A stretch of 64,000 bases of DNA, taken from assembly GCA_947063875.1 (NCBI GenBank), contig CAMSTY010000004.1, forward strand, positions 1-64,000, given 5' to 3'. The notes under the pieces are model-generated. The model worked only from the letters and a program-made list of their open reading frames with translations. It had not been told where the DNA came from and did not search any database. Of the stretch, positions 53,068-61,070 are shown one piece after another. Position numbers and translations under genes: made by a program. Each line of letters opens with the position of its first letter. Position 1 is the first letter of the stretch. This stretch comes from an uncultured bacterium. Lineage in GTDB: Bacteria; Bacillota; Clostridia; Lachnospirales; Lachnospiraceae.

Positions 53068-54048
53068 CTACCGTTCAAAATCAAACTTCATATCCCAGGA
53101 TGCACGGATATCCTCCATCAGCTGCAAAACAGCCAGGGAATCTTCGGCCCGCAGCACATCACTGGTACTCATATGGGCGGCTACGCAACGGCTGACTTCC
53201 CGGATCTGGTATTCAAAGCCATTGATTTGAAAAGGAATCTCCACCGTGTAGCTGTCCTTGTCATAGGGCCGCACAACCATGGACTGCGCCATCTGGTAAT
53301 CAGGCAGGGCGATAGACCCCTTGCTTCCAAAGACCACAGCCTCCCTTGGCATTGTCATACCAATGGAAGTAGTGGCAGTAGCACTAATGCCGCCCGGATA
53401 CTCCAAAAAAACACTGCTGAAATCATCCGTTCCATATTCATTGATAGAGACATTGGAATGAAAATGCAAAGGAGCGCAGCCGGTAATCATATGGATGAAC
53501 CCCAGATTATAAATACCGACATCCAAAAGAGCGCCCCCACCCAGGCCGGAATTAAATTTCCGGTCCTTTCTGGCGCCGGCAGCGATGAAACCATAGTCAC
53601 ATCGAATATATTTCACATCCCCGATCTCCCCGCTTCTTATGATCTCTTGCATCTTCCTTAAGACCGGCAGAAAACGAATCCAGAAAGCCTCCATGATAAA
53701 CAATCCCTTCTCCCTGGCCAGAGCATACAAATCACGCGCTTCCCGGGCAGTGATAGTAAAAGGCTTTTCACAAAGCACATGCTTGCCAGCTTCAAGACAG
53801 AGCCGGGCATTCTCATAATGCATATTGTTAGGCGTACTGATATAGACCGCCTCCACCTCCGGATCTCCACACAACTCCCGATAAGAACTATAAGCCTTGG
53901 GAATATGATACAATTCAGCAAAAGCCTGCGCCTTCTCCAGCTGCCTTGAACCAACAGCAGCTAAAGATTCCTCCTCCTGCGGCATAGAAGCAACCGTAGA
54001 AGCAAATTTATTAGCAATAGTTCCCGTTGCCAAAATTCCCCATTTCAT
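53068..54048 (-). CDS. Gfo/Idh/MocA-family oxidoreductase
   Basis: A 326-residue dehydrogenase with Rossmann start WGILATGTIANKFASTVASM, AVYISTPNNMHYENARLCLE and the catalytic VLCEKPFTITAREA. The C-terminal part contains GGGALLDVGIYNLGFIHMI. It resembles trans-1,2-dihydrobenzene-1,2-diol dehydrogenase-like members, but the substrate is open. The ATG at 54048 is 8 bases after GGAGG; ATG at 54054 is too close. It is transcribed alone, convergent with metY. Confidence 0.88.
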   Translation of the reverse strand: MKWGILATGTIANKFASTVASMPQEEESLAAVGSRQLEKAQAFAELYHIPKAYSSYRELCGDPEVEAVYISTPNNMHYENARLCLEAGKHVLCEKPFTITAREARDLYALAREKGLFIMEAFWIRFLPVLRKMQEIIRSGEIGDVKYIRCDYGFIAAGARKDRKFNSGLGGGALLDVGIYNLGFIHMITGCAPLHFHSNVSINEYGTDDFSSVFLEYPGGISATATTSIGMTMPREAVVFGSKGSIALPDYQMAQSMVVRPYDKDSYTVEIPFQINGFEYQIREVSRCVAAHMSTSDVLRAEDSLAVLQLMEDIRASWDMKFDFER

Positions 54049-54091
54049 ACACATAACCTCCATAATTATCATACTCACATCATTTGATGAC

Positions 54092-54100
54092 ATTATAACA
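54092..54100 (-). promoter_or_regulatory. extended -10 promoter of the Gfo/Idh gene
   Basis: On the minus strand TGTTATAAT (54100-54092), an extended -10 box, about 44 bases before the start; the -35 region is weak (TGGAAT). The rest of 54101-54432 contains no supportable gene. Confidence 0.6.
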
Positions 54101-54432
54101 GACTTCCCAAAGATATTCCACATCACCTCATGATTTTTACCCCGGATTTTTACACACGATACGAACAAGAAACTTTCTCTGAAAGATATGAGGAGGGAAG
54201 ATGTCTTAGCGCGCAGGAGATGATCAATCGGGAGAGAAGGAGGAAAAAACGGAATGGAAAATATATAGGAGCGCTGAGGGCGGGTATAAGCAGACAGACG
54301 GGAATGAGGATATATTTCCAAAAAGCGATAACAGGGATTTGCAGATAAGAGCAAAGCAGGAACGGATAACGGGAGAGGTCTGCCCATAGCCATCCCCAGG
54401 TAAGGTTACACGATCGTCCCCTCAAAGCAATC

Positions 54433-54461
54433 TTGCCATCTCCGACAACAACGGATATAAT
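54433..54461 (+). promoter_or_regulatory. promoter of mutM
   Basis: TTGCCA (54433-54438), 17-base spacer, TATAAT (54456-54461), 37 bases before the start codon. Confidence 0.8.
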
Positions 54462-54497
54462 AAACACAAAACCCAAAGAAAAAGGGAGGACCCCACC

Positions 54498-55334
54498 ATG
54501 CCGGAACTGCCAGAGGTAGAAACCGTCAAAAGAACACTGGAACATCAACTAAAAGAAAGAAAAATAATCTCCGTTCAGATAAACCGACCGGAGATCATCG
54601 CCCATCCGTCATCCGCCGCATTCACCCAAAATATCACCGGCCAGAAAATTGCCGAAATGGGCAGACGCGGAAAATTCCTTTCGATCTGCCTGGAAAACGG
54701 GGACACGATCTGGCTGCATCTGAGGATGACCGGCCGGCTTTTGGTGACGCCGCCGGATTTCCCAAAAGAAGCACATACACATCTTGTATTCTGCCTGGAT
54801 GACGGGATGGAGATCCGCTTTATGGATACCCGCAGGTTCGGCCGCTTCTGGCTGCTGAAGAAGGGGGAAGAAGACACCTTTACAGGCATGAATAAGCTGG
54901 GGCCGGAGCCATTGGGCGGGATACTGACAGCCGAATGGCTGGAGGCCAGGATCGGAAAACGGAAAAAATCTATCAAGGAATGTCTGCTGGATCAGAGCGT
55001 GGTTGCCGGGATCGGCAATATTCATGGAGATGAAATTCTGTTTTGCGCCCGGATCTGTCCCGGCCGGCCGGCATTTTCCTTAAAAAAGGCAGAATGGCAG
55101 CGATTGGCGGATGCGATCGTGGCTATGCTGAAAAAAGGAATCGAAGACAACCGGATGACTCCGCAGGAATATCTGGAGGGACGCGGAAAAGGATACCGGA
55201 TGGCGCCGTTTCTGCAAGTGTACGGGCAGGACGGACAGCCATGCCCCCGCTGCAAGACAACTCTGCGACGGATTGTGCTTTCTGGAAGGAGCAGCGTTTA
55301 TTGTCCGGAGTGCCAGAAGGAAGACACAATATAA
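54498..55334 (+). CDS. mutM: formamidopyrimidine-DNA glycosylase (Fpg/MutM)
   Basis: A 278-residue base-excision repair enzyme that removes 8-oxoguanine and nicks the strand. Pro2 (MPELPEVETVKRTLE) is the catalytic nucleophile after Met removal, with Glu3 next to it; the beta-hairpin lysine is in MGRRGKFLS. The helix-two-turn-helix has LLDQSVVAGIGNIHGDEILF, and the zinc finger is CPRCKTTLRRIVL...YCPECQ at the end. Complete and typical in length. Confidence 0.97.
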   Translation: MPELPEVETVKRTLEHQLKERKIISVQINRPEIIAHPSSAAFTQNITGQKIAEMGRRGKFLSICLENGDTIWLHLRMTGRLLVTPPDFPKEAHTHLVFCLDDGMEIRFMDTRRFGRFWLLKKGEEDTFTGMNKLGPEPLGGILTAEWLEARIGKRKKSIKECLLDQSVVAGIGNIHGDEILFCARICPGRPAFSLKKAEWQRLADAIVAMLKKGIEDNRMTPQEYLEGRGKGYRMAPFLQVYGQDGQPCPRCKTTLRRIVLSGRSSVYCPECQKEDTI

Positions 55335-55358
55335 TTTGAAGCAGAAAAGGAATCGGGG

Positions 55359-55387
55359 TTGATATTCTGAGGAAGTAGTGTTAGAAT
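55359..55387 (+). promoter_or_regulatory. promoter of yebC
   Basis: TTGATA (55359-55364), 17-base spacer, TAGAAT (55382-55387), giving a leader of about 108 bases. Confidence 0.75.
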
Positions 55388-55502
55388 GAAAATTAGTTGA
55401 GCGCCAGGGCGCAAAGCTGTTTGCTGATCGGACATGGCAGGACAAGGTCCGGGATTTCGGCATAAGAAGGACGAAAAGAGAAAGATAAGGAGCAGAGTCT
55501 GT

Positions 55503-56231
55503 ATGTCAGGACATTCTAAATTTGCGAATATTAAACACAAAAAAGAGAAGAATGATGCCGCAAAAGGCAAGATTTTTACTGTGATCGGAAGGGAACTTGC
55601 GGTGGCAGTGAAGGAGGGCGGACCGGACCCGGCCAATAACAGTAAGTTACGTGATGTGATTGCCAAGGCGAAGGCCAACAATATGCCCAATGATACCATC
55701 GACCGGGGAATCAAGAAAGCCGCCGGAGACGCAAACTCCGTGAACTATGAACTGCTGACCTACGAAGGATACGGGCCAAGCGGGGTAGCTGTCATTGTGG
55801 ACGCGCTGACGGATAATAAGAACCGTACCGCCGCAAATGTCAGAAGCGCTTTTACCAAAGGCAACGGCAACGTCGGCGCGCAGGGAAGCGTCTCGTTTAT
55901 GTTTGATAAGAAGGGCCAGATCATTATTGGCAAGGAAGATTGCGAGATGGACCCGGATGAGCTGATGATGCTGGCATTGGATGCCGGCGCGGAGGATTTT
56001 GCCGAGGAAGAGGACAGCTACGAGGTGATCACGGCGCCGGAAGATTTCAGCCAGGTCAGGGAAGAACTGGAAAAGGCCGGGATTGAGATGCTGGAAGCAG
56101 ATGTGACCATGATTCCGCAGACCTGGGTGGAGCTGACTGCCGAGGAGGATATCAAGAGAATGAACCGCCTTCTGGATCTTCTGGATGCGGATGATGACGT
56201 GCAGGCGGTGTATCATAATTGGGACGAATAA
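55503..56231 (+). CDS. yebC: YebC/PmpR family DNA- and ribosome-associated regulator
   Basis: A 242-residue YebC protein with the strongly conserved start [20 protein letters not shown] and [16 protein letters not shown], then [15 protein letters not shown] and [19 protein letters not shown] at the end. YebC proteins act as regulators and, in recent work, help ribosomes pass difficult proline stretches. The ATG at 55503 is fixed by the invariant MSGHSK start. Confidence 0.95.
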   Translation: MSGHSKFANIKHKKEKNDAAKGKIFTVIGRELAVAVKEGGPDPANNSKLRDVIAKAKANNMPNDTIDRGIKKAAGDANSVNYELLTYEGYGPSGVAVIVDALTDNKNRTAANVRSAFTKGNGNVGAQGSVSFMFDKKGQIIIGKEDCEMDPDELMMLALDAGAEDFAEEEDSYEVITAPEDFSQVREELEKAGIEMLEADVTMIPQTWVELTAEEDIKRMNRLLDLLDADDDVQAVYHNWDE

Positions 56232-56299
56232 ATCACAGTTAGATTAACGGAAAACTGTCAGGCGTGTGATTTGCCCCTTTCGGTTTTCTGGTTCATCAG

Positions 56300-56335
56300 A
56301 ATACGGGGAGGGCGTGACTGCGCGTTGCCCGTATT
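56300..56335. other. hairpin in the yebC-SWIM intergenic region
   Basis: AATACGGG (56300-56307) pairs with CCCGTATT (56328-56335), with some further G-C pairs inside (GGCG/CGC). No T-run follows. It is followed 47 bases later by a full terminator. Confidence 0.5.
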
Positions 56336-56381
56336 GAATCAGATGCTTGTCAGAGACAGGAATTTGCTGATTTGAAACAGA

Positions 56382-56429
56382 AACAGGGAAGATTGGAGCA
56401 TCGCTTCGATGTTCCCTGTTTTTTATTTT
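56382..56429 (+). terminator. terminator between yebC and the SWIM gene
   Basis: AACAGGGAA (56382-56390) pairs with TTCCCTGTT (56412-56420), with inner GCATCG/CGATG, followed by TTTTTTATTTTA. It ends only 32 bases before the SWIM start codon and no promoter is visible in between. Confidence 0.85.
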
Positions 56430-56461
56430 ATAGGAAATTTGCAAGTGCAATAGGAGGTAGT

Positions 56462-57919
56462 ATGAGGACATTTAGTGAGCAGCAGATCGGATCTCTCGCA
56501 CCGAATGCCAACGCGGTCAGCAATGGCAGGAAAATTTCTGCCGGAGGAGGGTTCGTAACGCGTATGAGGTCAGAGGACGACAGCTTTTATATGGGGGAAT
56601 GTAAAGGCAGTGGCAAATCCAACTATGTGGTCTCGGCGGATTTTGCAGATGAGGAACATCCGGTTTTCCGATGCAGCTGTCCCAGTCGGCAATTCCCCTG
56701 CAAACACAGCCTTGCGCTGATGTTTGAGATGGCGGCGGGAAAGGATTTTACGGTGGGGGAGATTCCGCAGGAGATTCTTGACAAGCGGGAAAAAAAGCAG
56801 GCCCGGGAAGCGAAAAAGGCGGAAACAGCGGGGGAGAAAAAGCCGGCTTCCGAAAAGAGTGTCCGTGCAGGAAAGGCAGCAAAGACCAAGAAGATCAAAA
56901 AGCAGCTGGATGGCCTGAAACTGATGAAGCAGCTGACCGATCAGCTGATGAACACAGGACTCTCTTCCATGGGAAGCGTTTCCCTGAAAAATTACCGGGA
57001 TATGGCAAAGCAGCTGGGGGATTATTATCTGCCGGGACCTCAGAATCATCTCAGCCAGCTGATACTGGAGATGGAGGCTTATCAGAAGGACCAGGATAAG
57101 AAACATTATCACCAGGCAGTGGAGGTGCTGAAGCGGCTGCGCGCCCTAGAGAAAAAGGCAACTGCTTATCTGGAGGAAAAGCTTAAGACTGACCAGCCGG
57201 AGGCAGATGACGATATTCTTTATGAGAAGCTGGGCGGGATCTGGCAGATGACGCAGCTTGAGGAACTGGGCCTGAAAAAAGAGCAGGCGAGACTGTGCCA
57301 GCTGTCGTTCCAGGTCAACTATGATGCGGCGCGCAAGGAATATATTGATCTTGGATACTGGATTGATGTAGATACGGGAGAGGTTTCCTGTACCTGCAAT
57401 TATCGTCCGATTAAGGCCCTGAAATATGTAAAGCAGGAAGATTCCTGTTTTGATATGGCGATTGTCGGGCTTTTACACTATTATCCGGGAGGGATGAACC
57501 GGCGGGTCCGCTGGGATATGGCCTCTTTTGAGCCGGTGACAGGAGAGATGCTGTCAGCAATCAAGGGGCACGCCCATAAGGAGATCGCGGCGGCGGTGAA
57601 GCTGGCAAAGAATGAGATGAAAAACCTCTTGTCTGAGGATTTCTGCGGGATGCTGCTTTCGTTTGCACAGATTGGCATTGTAGAGACAGAGCAGGGAAAA
57701 CGCTGGGTGATGGAGGATTGCACCGGCAGCCGGATTGAACTGGCCACGCCGGCCGGCTGGGAAGATACAGCGACGGCATTGTCGCAGATTCCGGATTCGG
57801 CGGTGTTTCGCGATCAGGCATTGTTCGGGATGGTTTATTATGACAGAGAAGAGCGCAGAATCCGGATGTATCCCTGCAGTATTGTGACAGACCAGGGCAT
57901 TGTGCGGCTGCTGTATTGA
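56462..57919 (+). CDS. SWIM zinc-finger protein (YehQ-like)
   Basis: A 485-residue protein. A SWIM zinc finger is at residues 69-85 (FRCSCPSRQFPCKHSLAL: Cys71, Cys73, Cys80, His82). A Lys/Glu/Ala-rich linker follows at about 105-150 (REAKKAETAGEKKP), then a helical region (ELGLKKEQARLCQLSF) and a second Cys-containing segment (VSCTCNYRPIKALKYV). E. coli yehQ, part of the yehL-yehM-yehP-yehQ cluster, is the nearest known parallel. SWIM fingers bind DNA or proteins. The ATG at 56462 follows AGGAGGTAGT. It leads a five-gene cluster with a MoxR ATPase and a VWA protein. Confidence 0.88.
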   Translation: MRTFSEQQIGSLAPNANAVSNGRKISAGGGFVTRMRSEDDSFYMGECKGSGKSNYVVSADFADEEHPVFRCSCPSRQFPCKHSLALMFEMAAGKDFTVGEIPQEILDKREKKQAREAKKAETAGEKKPASEKSVRAGKAAKTKKIKKQLDGLKLMKQLTDQLMNTGLSSMGSVSLKNYRDMAKQLGDYYLPGPQNHLSQLILEMEAYQKDQDKKHYHQAVEVLKRLRALEKKATAYLEEKLKTDQPEADDDILYEKLGGIWQMTQLEELGLKKEQARLCQLSFQVNYDAARKEYIDLGYWIDVDTGEVSCTCNYRPIKALKYVKQEDSCFDMAIVGLLHYYPGGMNRRVRWDMASFEPVTGEMLSAIKGHAHKEIAAAVKLAKNEMKNLLSEDFCGMLLSFAQIGIVETEQGKRWVMEDCTGSRIELATPAGWEDTATALSQIPDSAVFRDQALFGMVYYDREERRIRMYPCSIVTDQGIVRLLY

Positions 57920-57965
57920 TGGAGTGCAGGATTTATATGGCGAAAATAGAGAGAAGGAGCGTTTT

Positions 57966-59894
57966 ATGAATCTGGATGTTTTATACGAATTGCGGGAAAG
58001 GCTGGAGACGGCGGCGGTAGCGGGCGTGAATCTGATAACGGAAGATTTCCGGCTGAAACGGGCAGTCCAGCAGATGGAACCATTGGCAAAAGCTTCCCCG
58101 GTGTTTCAGAAGATTGCCAGTATGGCGCAGGCCGTGATATTGCCGGAGTGCGAGGACCGCGCAGGGATTCTTCTGGATACCCTGGGACTGCTGGATGCGG
58201 TTCTCTGCACGCAGGGAGGACTTGGGACAAAAGGAGAACTGACAGAACCGGAGATCATTGGACAGACGGGGGATATTTACAAAAAGATTTCTTACGGCCG
58301 GTTGGCGGCAGTGCTAGAGGCATTCCGGGGAACCGGAGGGGGCCGGTATGCAGTGATTCAGGAAGCCCACGAGGCGGATGCGGAGATTTTTGCGGATTAC
58401 CGGATGAAATACTGGATGGTACAGGCGTTGGGCGACAGCTATGCGGAACTGGCGGAATTGGTGGCCGGATGGTTGGAACAGGAGGGAGAGAAGATTATCC
58501 CGCTGCTGAAGGCAGGTTTTGATTTCGACGGGAAACGGGAGATGGCGCGCCGGGTGCAGGTGATTGACCGGATTGCAGGAGCCAAAGAAAATGAATTTTA
58601 CCGCATGGCAGCAAAAGAGGGCAGCAAGGAGGTACGGGAAGCGGCGCTCTTTGCACTGCGCCATGAGGGAAGCAACCTGGAACTGCTTTTGGACTGTCAG
58701 AAATCGGAAAAGGGCAAATGCAAGGAGGCGTCCATGCAGGCCCTGTCCTACATGGACGGACAGGGTGCGGCAGAGTTCTGGAGAAAAAGGATGGCCAAAA
58801 AGCCGGAGGAGACAGCGCTTTACCTGGCGCCGTCTGCTCAGGACTGGGCAGGGGATTTGATCGCGGAAGTGTTGGAGGACTGGATACGGCAAGGCATTTT
58901 GAACGAGGAAACGGCGGAAGAGAAGCCAAAAGGGAAGGAGACGAAAGAAGAGCGGGCCAAAGAGCGGGCAAAGGAAAGGTCAGAGCGGGATCAGTACCGG
59001 CAGAAGCTGGAACTGTTCTGGAAGGCCGCCGCCGGAAAGCATTCGGAGAAGATCTGCGGATGTTACGAAAAGATGTACCAGATCCTGCCCAAAGAGGTGC
59101 CGGCAGTGCTGAGCCAGTCTGTGATCCGCAGCTGCCATCCTTCCTTATGCCGTCTGGCGGAGGAGATGTACGAAAAATATGGCGACGCATTTTTGGAGCC
59201 GGTATTTCTGGCTTCCGTGCTGACTGCCTCCGCCGCAGAAACCTTTGAACGGTTCCATGAATTTCTGAATCCGGAAGGCCTTTTGCGGAAACTGACCGGG
59301 AAAAAACAGGATGCGACGGGAGTGCTGTATGGTTTTGCTAAGATTGTCTACCGGGAGAAAGAGGGGAAGTACGGGATTACCCTGGAGGAACTTCACAGTC
59401 CGGTGAGGGAACGGCAGGTGTGCCGGTGGATTCCGGCCGGACTGGATTTGCGGTGGTATCCTCTTTTATTGAACTATCCGGGGCGGTTTGCCACCGGAAG
59501 ACGCAACAGCTACAGCATGTATCGGAATTATTATGACTGGATGGTGGCAAAGCTGTACCGGCCGGATGTGGCCGAACTGCAAAAACCGTATGGGGAATTC
59601 TTTTATGAGGGAGCTTTGCGTCTGATGCCGACGACAGAAGGGATTCGGATGATGAAACGCTGCGGCTGGGAAAAGTACGAGGGGCTGCTGGCCTCCTGTG
59701 TAAAAGACGGGAACTCCATGCCATCCTATCTTCTCAGGCAGCTTCTCAGCGAGATTCCGATGAGCAATGAGGAATTGGCAAAAGAGCTGGACGAGATTAT
59801 TCAGCATCGAAGCGCAAAACTAAATAACGGAGTTGCTATTCTGGAACATTGGAGAGACGGACTCCGGAGCGGGGTTTCCGTGGAGAAGCTGTGA
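57966..59894 (+). CDS. helical-repeat protein of the MoxR-VWA-SWIM cluster, unknown function
   Basis: A 642-residue soluble protein, almost all helical. Residues about 200-270 look like HEAT-type repeats (MARRVQVIDRIAGAKENEFY; EGSKEVREAALFALRHEG). A highly charged Lys/Glu/Arg stretch at about 315-345 (KERAKERSERDQYRQ) may be a coiled coil. The second half contains several Tyr/Trp-rich helices. I cannot assign a family. The ATG at 57966 has GAAGGAG 8 bases upstream, and the gene is 46 bp after the SWIM gene. As a scaffold of repeats it could bring substrates to the ATPase (inference). Confidence 0.75.
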   Translation: MNLDVLYELRERLETAAVAGVNLITEDFRLKRAVQQMEPLAKASPVFQKIASMAQAVILPECEDRAGILLDTLGLLDAVLCTQGGLGTKGELTEPEIIGQTGDIYKKISYGRLAAVLEAFRGTGGGRYAVIQEAHEADAEIFADYRMKYWMVQALGDSYAELAELVAGWLEQEGEKIIPLLKAGFDFDGKREMARRVQVIDRIAGAKENEFYRMAAKEGSKEVREAALFALRHEGSNLELLLDCQKSEKGKCKEASMQALSYMDGQGAAEFWRKRMAKKPEETALYLAPSAQDWAGDLIAEVLEDWIRQGILNEETAEEKPKGKETKEERAKERAKERSERDQYRQKLELFWKAAAGKHSEKICGCYEKMYQILPKEVPAVLSQSVIRSCHPSLCRLAEEMYEKYGDAFLEPVFLASVLTASAAETFERFHEFLNPEGLLRKLTGKKQDATGVLYGFAKIVYREKEGKYGITLEELHSPVRERQVCRWIPAGLDLRWYPLLLNYPGRFATGRRNSYSMYRNYYDWMVAKLYRPDVAELQKPYGEFFYEGALRLMPTTEGIRMMKRCGWEKYEGLLASCVKDGNSMPSYLLRQLLSEIPMSNEELAKELDEIIQHRSAKLNNGVAILEHWRDGLRSGVSVEKL

Positions 59895-59984
59895 GTTTTT
59901 TATGTGAGTTTTTCAGAAGAAGCGTTGACTCATAAAGCATATCAAGCAGGATGAGTGGAAAACAAAAAAGGGAGAGTGGCCTGA

Positions 59985-61070
59985 ATGGAGCAGAATGTGC
60001 AGAGGCTGCCGGCGGAGCAGCTGTATCAAAAAGAAATCGAAGTGCTGATGGAGCATGAGCAATATCCGGTGCCGACAGGATGGCAGATGTCGCCGAAGTC
60101 GGTACTGACCTATATCTGTGGCGGAAAATGCGGGGATATGGAGATCACCCCAAAGTATATCGGACACAAAAGGCTGGTGGAGATCGCCATCTCCACCCTG
60201 GTGACAGACCGGGCATTGCTGCTGATCGGGGAGCCGGGGACGGCCAAATCCTGGCTGTCAGAGCATCTGGCAGCCGCCATTAACGGAGATTCTACCCGGG
60301 TGATTCAGGGAACGGCAGGAACCACGGAAGAGCAAATTCGCTATTCCTGGAATTACGCGATGCTGATTGCCAACGGGCCGTCAAAAGAGGCCATGATTCC
60401 CAGCCCGATTTATCGCTGCATGGAGCAGGGAAAGATTGCGCGGGTGGAGGAGATCTCCCGCTGTGCTTCGGAGGTGCAGGATGCCCTGATTTCCATACTG
60501 TCGGAAAAACGGATTTCTGTGCCGGAACTGGGAGCGGAGGTTCCGGCCCGGAAAGGTTTTTCCGTGATTGCGACGGCCAACACCAGGGATAAAGGCGTGA
60601 ACGAGATGTCGGCGGCCCTTAAGCGGAGGTTCAATATCGTGGTGCTTCCGGCGCCGGACAGCCTGGAAGCGGAGATGGATATTGTACGGACCCGGATGGA
60701 GCAGCTTTCCGGCAGCCTGGACCTCAACGCACGTCTGCCGGAGAAAGAGGTGGTGGAGAAGGTATGTACCATTTTCCGGGAACTGCGCAGCGGGGTGACG
60801 TTGGACGGAAAGCAGAAGCTAAAGGCGACCTCCGGCGTGCTGTCGACGGCGGAGGCGATCTCGCTGCTGGCCAACAGCATGGCTCTGGCGGGAAGCTTTG
60901 GTGACGGGGCAATCACAGATTATGACCTGGCGGCAGGCCTGCAGGGCGCGATTGTCAAAGAGGACAGTAAGGACGGAAAGGTCTGGGAAGAGTATCTGGA
61001 AAATATCATGAAGAAACGAGGGTCAAGATGGCTGTCTCTGTATCAGGAATGCAAGGAACTGAACCGCTGA
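59985..61070 (+). CDS. MoxR-type AAA+ ATPase (YehL-like)
   Basis: A 361-residue AAA+ protein. Walker A is GEPGTAKS at residues 82-89, Walker B region KIARVEEISRCASEVQDAL, sensor 1 in VIATANTRDKGVNEMSAALK with the arginine-containing LKRRFNIVVLP. The N-terminal 50 residues are a specific extension with CGGKCG. MoxR ATPases work with VWA proteins as chaperones that insert metals or remodel complexes. The next gene starts at its stop codon (TGATG). E. coli YehL is the nearest named relative by context. Confidence 0.92.
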   Translation: MEQNVQRLPAEQLYQKEIEVLMEHEQYPVPTGWQMSPKSVLTYICGGKCGDMEITPKYIGHKRLVEIAISTLVTDRALLLIGEPGTAKSWLSEHLAAAINGDSTRVIQGTAGTTEEQIRYSWNYAMLIANGPSKEAMIPSPIYRCMEQGKIARVEEISRCASEVQDALISILSEKRISVPELGAEVPARKGFSVIATANTRDKGVNEMSAALKRRFNIVVLPAPDSLEAEMDIVRTRMEQLSGSLDLNARLPEKEVVEKVCTIFRELRSGVTLDGKQKLKATSGVLSTAEAISLLANSMALAGSFGDGAITDYDLAAGLQGAIVKEDSKDGKVWEEYLENIMKKRGSRWLSLYQECKELNR

